A DNA stretch of 64,000 nt from Lumbricus terrestris (taxonomy: Eukaryota; Annelida; Clitellata; Crassiclitellata; Lumbricidae). The notes beneath the pieces were generated by a model. It searched no databases, was not told where the DNA came from, and saw only the letters and a list, made by a program, of their open reading frames with translations. The translations under genes and the position numbers were made by a program. Location of the stretch: positions 2,268,782 to 2,332,781 of the forward strand of contig OX457047.1 of assembly GCA_949752735.1 (NCBI GenBank), written 5' to 3'. Below, piece after piece: positions 57,530 to 64,000 of this stretch (positions within the stretch are counted from its first letter, which is position 1; the number at the start of each line of letters is the position of its first letter).

Positions 57530-60500
57530 GATACAATTATGGCATTGAACAATACTTTAACATAATTTGGTTAAGAATGGGAGACCCAGAAGGGATGGGC
57601 AATCCAGCTAATAGGGCCACCCATTATTCATGTAAAATATAAAAGAAGCAGATGACAGCACATTCAATTGCAGGAATGTCATAAAGATCATTACGGAGAG
57701 AGAGGAAAAATTATGCAATCGACAAAATTAATAGAGTACCGTATACAATGCAGCTAAATTAACAAGAAAAACAACTCTTAACTAATGACTTAACTAAGGA
57801 CTTAACTAAGTAGTAGATAGAGTTAAAAATGCAATTTCAAATAGAAACATCATGCGGCGAATAGAACTGAACACACTATAATGAAAGACCAAAACGAAGA
57901 TTGGATTAGAGCAGATGAAAGACTCATCGAGGCCAGGATAAAGTTGCGAGAACGAAGTGAAGTAGGCCAACCGATTCTACAGGAAAAATAACTATATGCA
58001 ATCCAGATACATTATGCATAACTATAGCTCAGAATATACACGAAGAAAATAGTTTTCATTAAACAGTACTGAGCACCCGAGAAAGTGTTCGAGTACAGAA
58101 GATTACTTGTGAGAATAGTGGAGTTCGCACTGAACAGTAACCTAAGATTCTGTTGATGAGAACCTTTCTGGATTCTGTCAGGTGGTTTAGCCTCCATTTG
58201 AGAATGTCCTCCCAAACGTTTGCAGCTAAACCGCTCAGCATTGAAGACATTGTACTTCGTGATGCATAGACAACAGAAAAAAGAATAAATGGCATATTGT
58301 AAGGCGATATAGCCATTGTGAGAAGGAAGGAGAAGGACAATAAAAAAAACTAGAAGAGACGTCTGGGAAGGGTTGATGCGAGCAGGACCGGATTAAGGCA
58401 TGTTCGACATGTTCGGCCCACACATGCAATAGGAATTTTTTCATCATTGCTAATTATAATAGTAAACTGAGTTTAAAATATATGAAAAAATGTCAAATTA
58501 TTCAAAAACTAGATATTTTAGTATTATGCAACTTTTCCACATGTGGGGGACCTTATTGCAGCTTTCATTGTCATGCAGATTGTTCTTAAAATCAGTCAGA
58601 AATGCTAGTAAGAGTTATACGTCTTTTACTTATTCAAACACATAATACATCACCTGATCGGAACTCAAGCGCTATGCTATACGCATTATGAGATGACGTG
58701 ATAATAACATTGAGTAGGCCTACATGCAGTATACACACTCTGTTTTTACGAATTCAATCAATCTCATAAATTTATATAGAGCCCTTCAGATTTTTACTCG
58801 AAGGCGCTCCCAACACAGGCGTTGTCAAAAAGAAAAGTTGAGAAGACGAAAGAAAGAGTCAGCAGAGTTACGAGAAGCGAGAGAGCCACGGGAAGGCTGT
58901 TCCAGATAACTGTGCCCACTACCGAGAATGCTCGTCGTTGCATGGTCACAACACATGAAAAAAGAACAAGGAATTCTCCACGAGCAGCTGAGCGCAGTGA
59001 ACGGCTGTCCAGAGACATACACCGGGGTGAAAGCCCACATAAGCAGGATGGAGCTTGAGCCAGGGTCTACTACTGGCATAACCGCGAAAATATATTTTAG
59101 TTTGTAAACAGTGTGGGGCCATGCACAGCAGGGCAAATCGGGGCAAATGCCCTGGTAAGAACCATTTGCCCAGGCCGTTATTCTGCCGCAGGTCTACCAG
59201 AAATTTTCATAGCCAAGAATTTATTTTGGGCATAAAATCCCTTCTGCACTGTTTGCTTTTGCGAGTGCTGTGCGCTGGTCAGGATAATGACTGACCATGA
59301 ATCACTTTAATATCACTTTAATATTCTTAAGACCGTAAAAGATGTATCGGTTGTTTAACACTATTAAAAGACCTGTTGATAATTAGTGTTAAAAATAATA
59401 TAAGCAATGAATTAATAACAGACGAATGTTGATTCGTTGAATATAAGACGTTTTGAGAGTCATTTTGTCATGCTTCTGTAAGGTTTGGGCCCCCACAGTT
59501 TCAACGAACAGGGCCACCACATTTGTTAATGCGGCCCTGGATGCGAGGTAGGCCTAAACAATAGAAATTATTTCTGCGCATTGTAATCTGTGCATGAGAT
59601 GACACTATATTAACAACACTTGACTGGTATTCAATTCAATTCAATCAATCGCAATTTATATAGCGCCCCTTCAAGGTACCTACTCAGAGGCGCTCCCGCT
59701 CGACATCAAGCGGAAAAAAACCAGTCTTCAACAGTTTGTGAAATTGAGAACAGCTTGGGAAGTGTCGCATAGTCAAGGGAAGTCCATTCCAGGTTGTTGG
59801 ACCAACCACAGAGAACAAACGCCTCTGCATTGTTGCAGAGCGAGTGAAAGGAACCATTAAGTCACCATGGTGCGCGGCGGCCTATGCAAGTGGAAAGAGG
59901 GAGGCAAAGCTCACACAGATAAGAGGGTGCCCATCCTGATAAGCATCGCCACACCAAAGATGCAATCCTAATTGAGATGCGCTGCGGAAAAGGAAGCTAG
60001 TGCAAGACTTCACGCATATAATTATTGGGATGCACGGTCGTATTTGTTGAACCCCCCAAATAAGTCGTGCGGCAGCCAGGTGGACCCTCTCCAACCTCTC
60101 AATCCGAACCCGCGGCAGACCAGCAGAGATGGAGGTGCAGTAGTCGAGGCGGCTCAGCACAAATGCATGGACAAGAGAAGCTGCAGCTTTAGACGTCAGA
60201 GAGCGAGCAATGACCCTGAGCTGCCGCAGTTGGTAGTGGCAGCTGCGGCACACCTGATCTGTATGAGATGCAAGGGTGAGTTCAGAGTCCCGGAGCACTC
60301 CAAGGTCACGCACCACCGAAGAAAAAGTCATAGATGGGAATTGAGAAGGCAGAACGCTCAGGTCGAGCTTAGCCAGCTGTTGCCTAGTGCCTAGCCAAAA
60401 TTAATGAATTGGGTGCATGCGGCGTGTCTGTAAAGTATTTAACCTAATAATAGTTAGGCCTATTACCCTACAACGTAGCGAGAGTAACATCGGCCATCGC

Positions 60501-63500
60501 GAGGCCACAGTAGCATAAACATATATTAATTTTTATATTTATATAATTTTAAAGACAATGTCGAATGGTGTAGACAATATTTTGAAGTTATACCTTTATA
60601 TATAGACCTAGAAACAATTTCTTAATGGTGTAAAAGGGTTTGAAGAAGTCACGGTCCAGTGTCGAATCACTATGATAAACTTCACCATTTTTTTTAAAGG
60701 TATAGTCTAGTTAAGTTTTAAAATTAGTTTATTACCTTAACGCTCCTCCATAGAGTGCGGCGAGGAAAAGTCCAGAAACTCCGGGTGAATCGGCGAAGAT
60801 TGTGACAACGAAGTGCGGAAGCAACTGTGCAGAAAAATATCACACAAAAAATATACGGTCAGTTTTAAAAGAAACGTAATATTAAAGAGTTTGTGTCAAC
60901 ACACGCTTCAAAACTTATTTTATTTATTTTTTTTAATTTTTTTTTTCCTCAACCAAAACAAGAAACAAACATGATACAATTATGTCATTGAATAATACAT
61001 TAACATAAATTTGGTGAAGAAGGGGAGACCCAGAAAGGATGGGAAATCCCGCTAATAGGGCAACCCATAATTCATGTAAAATATAAAAGAAAAACATGAC
61101 AGAACATTCAATTGTAGGAATAAAAAAAATGATGAGGGAGAGAGAAAAAAATTATTAAGCAATCGACATTTCTGTATATAACGAGAAAAAACAACTCTTA
61201 AGTAATGACTTAACTAAAGACTTAACTAAGGGCTTGGCGAAACCACTGAGCAGAAACCTTAACCATTACATATCAGGAAGTGTTTTAAGTAGATAAAGGC
61301 GAAGTTTATGCTTAAATAATCTTGTGTTAGGTAGGGAATGAAGATGTGTAGGGAGAGAGTTCCAACATTGGGAGCCAGTATATTGTATAGAGAATAGACG
61401 AGTATTAGTATGTGCGTAGGGAAGGTCATTAACAGTTAATTTTCTAGTTGAATAAGAGTGGCGATCAGAGGTAAGGTTAAAGAAATCATTAAATACAAGT
61501 GGTAATAGGCCATGGTTATAACGATACATAAACTCTTCTATTTGCAAGTGCCTAATTTGATCGATCTTTAATAATCCAAATTCCTTGAAATACAGAGCGG
61601 TGTGGGCTCGGCGAGGAATATTAGCTATAAAACGGATTGCATATTTTTGAAGGGTGACTAGTCTGATAAAATTAGATTTGTAAGTAGACGTCCAAATTAA
61701 ATTACAGTAGGTTAAATAAGGATAAATAAGAGAATAGTATAGCATAGACCGGATAGAGACAGGAATCAGTTTAGATGAGCGAAATAGCACACCAACAGTC
61801 TTAGCAATTTTGCTAGAGATATTATTGATGTGTTCCTTCCAATTTAGATGCTGGTCAATGTATACGCCCAAAAATTTTGTGGATGTTACTTGGGTGATAG
61901 GAGTCCCTTCAATAAGTAGAATAGGAAGTTCATTGGGATATTTTTTCTTATGGGATCTGAAGAGGATGTAGTTGGTTTTATCCAAATTTAAAGTAAGTTT
62001 ATTAGATCGAAACCAATCAACGACTCGGTGAAGCTCAGAATTAACAGTGTTGAACAGGGTATCAATAGATTTATCAGAATGAAATAGGTTAGAATCATCA
62101 GCAAATAGCACAAAATACACAGAAGGCGATACATTAGGTAAATCATTAATATAGATTAAAAATAAAAGAGGTCCAAGATTAGATCCTTGAGGGACACCGT
62201 GAGAAATGAGTTGTAGATCAGAAGTACAATTGTTAACAGAAACCAGTTGAAAACGATTTTCAAGATAGCTAACAAACCATTGTAATTGTGTCCCTCTAAT
62301 TCCATAGTTATAAAGTTTTTTGATCAAAATATGATGATTTACAGAATCAAAGGCTTTAGCTACATCAAGGAAGATACCAAGGGAGTATTCGTTATTTTCA
62401 ATTGCATTAGAGATTTTGTCTTGTATGCTTAGAAGGGGCGTGTAGGTAGAATGACCCTGTTGGAATCCATGCTGAGACTGAAATAGTACTTTCTCTTTTG
62501 ATAAAAAAAACTATCTAAACGTGCGTACATTAATTTTTCAAACATTTTGGCGAAGAATGGGAGTACAGAAATCGGTCTGTACTTAGAAACTAATCAACAA
62601 ATCAGATCTGGTAACTTCAGTAGATATTCTACATAAATATTCAGTAGCAAATCTGACTGTTTTTGTTAAATAATCAACTTCATGTCATAGCAAGACAACT
62701 GCTCAGATTTGTTGTGATGCTAAAACAAATGATTAGGCCTATCATGTAATGCAAGGGGATGCCATGCGAAATGCGTCCGAAAAACATGGCACCATTTCTA
62801 AACAATCCATTGTTTGCAGGCTTACAGCATTGCAGCAACCAAAAGCTGTGAATAGACAGTAATTTCCTGACCATGTTTGGACTTGCGATGTCTTTGTTGG
62901 CCAGAGGATCGCACTTGACGCTCGAGTAGTAAGCCAGGATGACAAGTCCAGTGAGACACGACGTAACACTGATAGCGATAAGAGGAGGAATATTTAACAG
63001 AGTCAGTCTAAAAGGCAACATCGATTCCTTTAAAACGAGAACAAGGCTGCATATATTATAAGCATAAGCACTGGCGGCGAAAGTCAATATAATTCTGTGT
63101 CAGGGTCAGTGGCGTAGACAGGGGGTTTCGGGGGTTAAACCCCCGTCCCCATTGGCCCAGGGGAAAAGGTTTTTAGAGGTTATTTATCCACTTAAATAAG
63201 AAAAACAAAACAATTGCTTGTAGTAATAGTTGCTTTTCTTACTTTATTCCCTTTGTCACTTTAATCAACTTTTATTTTCTGTAATACTTTTGGGTTGGTG
63301 TCAGAAAGGGCATCCGGCCAGGCAAAAAAACAAACCCCCTCCCATCAAAAATTCCTGGCTACGCCACTGGTCAGGGTCATGCCAGTCATACAGTCGCAAA
63401 AGTTGTGAAGTCCTGTATCCCAACCCTCATTCTTCCAAGTGGGGTCATGTTATAAAACCATGAACATGAACTGCTGAGCCATTATAATATTACGGGTCGT

Positions 63501-64000
63501 CGTTTTATGATTTGTTTAGCAGACTGTCATGCGCCATACGCTGCAGGTACTATAATTACAGGAAATAGGCCTAGATCTCTAGAATAAATTGTTAGTAATT
63601 TTCAGCTTGCGTTTGAACTTTTCAATGTAGAGCCGGATTTCGGCAACTTTATGCTACATGGTTTGTTTAATTGATTGCTTGGAAAACTGCATAGCCTATA
63701 GTTGCCTAGAACTTACACTAACCCTAACCTAACCTTACCGTAACCCTCATATCATGCTACCCACTCATTTATTGATCGACAGCATATTGATAAAAACCTC
63801 GTTTTATTGCATGGGGTCCTTTTAGAACCCAGTTGGTATACTGTAACAGCACATAGTAAACATGTTGATAGGATGAAGGATGATGATGTGATAATGAAAA
63901 GAAGAGGTAGAGATTGGTCACTTACGCTCTTGCCTTGGACAGTTTGTCGACTGCTGAGAATCTCTGAACGGCCGTCTGTAGTAGACCGTATCTATTGACC
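46728..64000 (-). CDS. SLC5A8-like: SLC5-family sodium-coupled transporter, copy C (3' part, exons 7-14)
   Basis: Eight coding exons of a third paralogue, entering at the right window edge: 64000-63926 (partial), 63007-62872, 60824-60736, 58254-58142, 57091-57021, 54530-54444, 53084-52836 and 46839-46728. Every internal exon except 13 has the same length as in copy B, and all phases match; exon 13 is three codons shorter. The reading frame is open throughout. Protein identity to copy B is about two-thirds in exon 14 and appears similar elsewhere, well below the A-B similarity. The loop motif KCDPLANKDI and the exon 13 glycosylation loop are kept. The last coding exon was not found. Intron 13 alone spans 6 kb of nested mobile elements. 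Confidence 0.88.
46985..47172. repeat. (CTA)n microsatellite
   Basis: Trinucleotide CTA/CTG mixture becoming pure CTA at about 47090. Confidence 0.93.
47394..48568 (-). mobile_element. tRNA-derived SINE split by a Harbinger-type element
   Basis: Minus strand: head with box-A-like TGGCCTAGTTAGCTAC and box-B-like GGTTCAAGCC, body with TTGGGAAGGCAACGGGAAAC, tail ATCATCAACCATCATCA. Flanked by AGTTTTTAACC (47383-47393) and AGTTCTTAACC (48569-48579), an 11-bp duplication with one difference. About 275 bp once the 897-bp insert is set aside. It sits inside the plus-strand (TAA)-tailed element also seen at 40500. Confidence 0.75.
47649..48545. mobile_element. PIF/Harbinger-like non-autonomous element, 897 bp
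   Basis: Flanked by TTA on both sides (47646-47648, 48546-48548). Inverted termini GGGGTCATTGCATAATTGCG and, on the complement of the right end, GGGGTCATTGCATAATTACG continue into TAACGCT. Subterminal CGTAACGTT-type motifs recur near both ends. A TTA duplication is typical of PIF/Harbinger. No ORF. Confidence 0.83.
48640..48715. repeat. (ATT)n tail
   Basis: (ATT)n following the hairpin tail CCTTGAGGGGTCCTAAATGC, the end of the outer retroelement. Confidence 0.85.
49369..49720. repeat. (TACA)n microsatellite, left part
   Basis: Pure TACA to about 49470, then diverged ATGCATAC-type DNA. The inner transposon is inserted at its right end and TACA resumes at 52339. Confidence 0.93.
49723..52337 (-). 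mobile_element. Inner DNA transposon, 2.6 kb, inserted in a (TACA)n tract
   Basis: Inverted ends TAGACTGGTCCA on both sides, with homology continuing inward for about 150 bp (for example CCAAATTTGA and AGCTCAAGGTCA are shared). (TACA)n flanks both sides, so the target duplication cannot be read. Confidence 0.72.
49930..51620 (-). pseudogene. Decayed ORF of the inner transposon
   Basis: The minus strand shows a chain of open pieces with stops and shifts: VLRLLMLFHVQRKSPFKEAA, EGMDMKIIDNVSLLRHGEGN, MAFWKATMEGYHQKEDYEGA, VIFDILDLNGDKKTQAFLVK and DPKEWRNDPFNEDLWTATSV. Composition and length fit a degraded transposase, but the family was not recognised. Confidence 0.45.
52339..52440. repeat. (TACA)n microsatellite, right part
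   Basis: About 100 bp of pure TACA, the continuation of 49369-49720 beyond the inner transposon. Confidence 0.95.
52836..53084 (-). CDS. Copy C exon 13
   Basis: 83 codons: GTLLGGIVGVLMTFWLGVGS, HKHPPLPPVSVEQC and a loop with sequons NGS, NST, NYS, NYT and NGT; donor ATG|GTAAGC. Confidence 0.87.
53150..53470 (+). pseudogene. LINE RT C-terminal fragment
   Basis: RERQKKWIGHTLKEDNLVKT then KRTRGRPRQMMLDTMM and a tail with AGAAGAAGACGG. Close relative of 18390-18690. It starts about 65 bp from copy C exon 13, on its acceptor side. Confidence 0.72.
53560..54040. other. Intronic DNA, nothing recognised
   Basis: Short open frames only; no match to a known family seen. Confidence 0.35.
54048..54262 (-). 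mobile_element. tRNA-derived SINE (best copy)
   Basis: Minus strand starts GGGCGCGGTGGGGTAGTTGG (box A TGGGGTAGTTGG), box B GGTTCGAATCC is a perfect consensus, then an unrelated body and the L2-type tail CTTGAAGGGGCGCTATAA. The tRNA-like head would supply an internal RNA polymerase III promoter; the tail would let L2 reverse transcriptase recognise it. Confidence 0.82.
54444..54530 (-). CDS. Copy C exon 12
   Basis: 29 codons: VLFTMSGLANGPLAAFFFLG GISKHANWK; acceptor TTTGCAG, donor AAG|GTTGTT. Confidence 0.87.
54575..54770 (-). mobile_element. tRNA-derived SINE, degenerate copy
   Basis: Minus strand: GGGGCGCGGTGCTGCATGGG head, GGAAGGTTGCGGATTCA near box B, and GCACTTCGGCGTAAAACTCC in the body, all aligning with 54048-54262. 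The tail is decayed. Confidence 0.65.
54977..56577. mobile_element. hAT-type element carrying an 86-bp satellite
   Basis: Ends CAGTGTTTAATCTAG and, on the complement of the right end, CCATGTTTAATCTAG. An exact 8-bp duplication, ATGATAAG, lies at 54969-54976 and 56578-56585. Subterminal G/C runs (GGGGGGGAAA) also mirror each other. 1601 bp, no transposase; the right-hand half is tandem repeat. Confidence 0.88.
55625..56410. repeat. 86-bp satellite array, 9 copies in an alternating pattern
   Basis: Unit: AAGATGACACCTTAAAATGC, then TGCCATTGCAATGTGGAAAT and so on to CAGCTATTTTGTT. Units alternate in part between a GACACC...CAGTGCAGC type and a GACCCC...AGTACAGC type, suggesting a 172-bp higher-order unit. 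Confidence 0.9.
57021..57091 (-). CDS. Copy C exon 11
   Basis: 71 nt: VVLFGALSTGVAFLSASIPG PITQ; donor CAG|GTAAGC. Confidence 0.87.
57185..57840 (-). mobile_element. 3'UTR of the 60905-62590 LINE family, with nested L2
   Basis: ACCCAGAAGGGATGGGCAAT, CATGTAAAATATAAAAGAAG and ACAACTCTTAACTAATGACT match the 3'UTR at 60950-61230. An L2 insertion splits it at 57234-57530. Confidence 0.78.
57234..57530 (+). mobile_element. L2-type LINE 3' end with (GATA)n, nested
   Basis: RT end (ENRAFS-like, then LEWNDLPSYLRS-like frame) followed by GAGCGCCTCTGAGTAGACTC, CTTGAAGAGGCGCTATATAA and (GATA)n. It interrupts ACAAACAT|GATACAATTATG of the older LINE 3'UTR. Confidence 0.78.
58142..58254 (-). CDS. Copy C exon 10
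   Basis: 113 nt: STMSSMLSGLAANVWEDILK and onward to KVLINRIL; donor GTTACT (phase 1). Confidence 0.87.
58383..59539. mobile_element. hAT-type element, 1157 bp, with nested L2 tail
   Basis: Ends CAGGACCGGATTAAGGCATG and (complement) CAGGGCCGCATTAAC. Exact 8-bp duplication GATGCGAG at 58375-58382 and 59540-59547. Same family as 31258-31590. No transposase seen. Confidence 0.88.
58755..59060 (-). mobile_element. L2-type LINE 3' end nested in the hAT element
   Basis: Minus strand RT end (MQRRAFSVVGTVIWNSLPVA) and tail GAGCGCCTTCGAGTAAAAAT, GGGCTCTATATAAATTTAT. Confidence 0.75.
59628..60395 (-). pseudogene. L2-type LINE, RT C-terminal part with full 3' tail
   Basis: Open frame 60331-59882: FSSVVRDLGVLRDSELTLAS, CHYQLRQLRVIARSLTSKAA, HAFVLSRLDYCTSISAGLPR, RLERVHLAAARLIWGV, then drifting out of frame. 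Downstream QRRLFSVVGPTTWNGLPLT-like frame, tail GAGCGCCTCTGAGTAGGTAC, CTTGAAGGGGCGCTATATAA and (ATTGA)n. This is the cleanest example of the L2 3' signature in the window. Confidence 0.82.
60736..60824 (-). CDS. Copy C exon 9
   Basis: 89 nt: LLPHFVVTIFADSPGVSGLF LAALYGGAL; acceptor TGCACAG, donor AAG|GTAATA. Confidence 0.87.
60905..62590 (-). mobile_element. LINE (CR1-like) with RT and complete 3'UTR
   Basis: 5'-truncated near 62590 at YRPISVLPFFAKMFEKLMYA; a run of seven A near 62507 shifts the frame; then HGFQQGHSTYTPLLSIQDKI and FLDVAKAFDSVNHHIL (motif A aspartate) lead into the 353-codon frame. The 3'UTR of about 350 bp ends in a T/A-rich tail at 60905-60950. A second 3'UTR copy lies at 57185-57840. 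Confidence 0.82.
61266..62327 (-). CDS. LINE reverse transcriptase (C-terminal 353 codons)
   Basis: Encodes the RT palm and thumb of a non-LTR retrotransposon, which copies its RNA into the target DNA. Visible motifs: SHGVPQGSNLGPLLFLIYIN (about 43-62), the catalytic FADDSNLF (about 74-81), LTLNLDKTNYILF, KFLGVYIDQHLNWKEHI, and a C-terminal SQCWNSLPTHLHSLPN. The first methionine is internal to the original ORF: upstream codons to about 62500 are in the same frame and include FDSVNHHIL. The frame ends with TGA-free sequence up to LLKTLPDM and a stop at 61266. Likely inactive because of 5' truncation and an upstream frameshift. Confidence 0.82.
   Translation of the reverse strand: MIKKLYNYGIRGTQLQWFVSYLENRFQLVSVNNCTSDLQLISHGVPQGSNLGPLLFLIYINDLPNVSPSVYFVLFADDSNLFHSDKSIDTLFNTVNSELHRVVDWFRSNKLTLNLDKTNYILFRSHKKKYPNELPILLIEGTPITQVTSTKFLGVYIDQHLNWKEHINNISSKIAKTVGVLFRSSKLIPVSIRSMLYYSLIYPYLTYCNLIWTSTYKSNFIRLVTLQKYAIRFIANIPRRAHTALYFKEFGLLKIDQIRHLQIEEFMYRYNHGLLPLVFNDFFNLTSDRHSYSTRKLTVNDLPYAHTNTRLFSIQYTGSQCWNSLPTHLHSLPNTRLFKHKLRLYLLKTLPDM
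62872..63007 (-). CDS. Copy C exon 8
   Basis: 136 nt: LTLLNIPPLIAISVTSCLTG, then LVILAYYSSVKCDPLANKDI; acceptor TTTTAG, donor ATG|GTCAGG. Confidence 0.87.
63107..63369. mobile_element. Non-autonomous hAT-type element, 263 bp
   Basis: Ends CAGTGGCGTAGACAGG and (complement) CAGTGGCGTAGCCAGG. Exact 8-bp duplication GTCAGGGT at 63099-63106 and 63370-63377. It lies in intron 7 of copy C. Confidence 0.92.
63378..63925. other. Intronic DNA of copy C, nothing recognised
   Basis: No coding or repeat signal beyond a short CCTAACCTAACC-type stretch near 63720. Confidence 0.4.
63926..64000 (-). CDS. Copy C exon 7 (partial at window edge)
   Basis: Visible part: VNRYGLLQTAVQRFSAVDKL SKAR, donor GC|GTAAGT (phase 2), matching the 3' half of copy B exon 7. 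Confidence 0.85.

Noticed and set aside
63715..63745. Telomere-like CCTAACCTAACC stretch
   Set aside because: Only a few irregular units with no flanking inverted repeats.

Overview
The window looks like intron-rich nuclear DNA from a marine invertebrate, most likely a non-vertebrate deuterostome such as an echinoderm or hemichordate. The evidence is short exons with GT/AG splice sites, dense microsatellites, tRNA-derived SINEs, L2-type LINEs, many small hAT-type elements and at least 30 copies of the palindrome TAGGCCTA. The organism call is an inference. No rRNA, free-standing tRNA, CRISPR array or bacterial-type operon is visible.

The host content is a tandem array of three paralogous SLC5-family transporter genes (closest by motif to the sodium-coupled monocarboxylate transporters SLC5A8/SLC5A12), all on the minus strand. 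Copy A is cut by the left window edge (exons 1-3, 4612 to 50). Copy B is nearly complete (14 coding exons, 36167 to 15784, 561 codons recovered). Copy C enters from the right edge (exons 7-14, 64000 to 46728). Exon lengths and intron phases agree between copies except for exon 13 (258 against 249 nt). A and B differ at only a few residues in their three shared exons and also share upstream DNA (about 5.5-7.1 kb against 38.5-40.0 kb), so that duplication is recent. B and C are more diverged. The short cytoplasmic C-terminal exon was not found in B or C.

Nearly everything else is mobile or repetitive DNA, much of it nested. Between A and B (5-15 kb) lie restriction-endonuclease-type LINE fragments, a Helitron-like element, a broken C2H2 zinc-finger sequence and L2 fragments. 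Introns of B hold LINE 3' fragments, an intact 565-residue transposase-like ORF with long inverted repeats (about 21.8-24.3 kb), a 53-bp minisatellite and many microsatellites. Between B and C (36-46 kb) are two elements with inverted tandem-repeat ends, one enclosing TTAGGG-like repeats, foldback elements and a LINE endonuclease relic. Introns of C hold a three-deep nested insertion at 47.4-48.6 kb, a 4-kb TTAA-type element with a second transposon inside it, a hAT element carrying an 86-bp satellite, and a LINE reverse transcriptase ORF of 353 codons.

The best candidates for something undescribed are the 565-residue transposase family, the two inverted-tandem-repeat cassettes (37268-38334 and 44381-44782), and the satellite-bearing hAT at 54977-56577.
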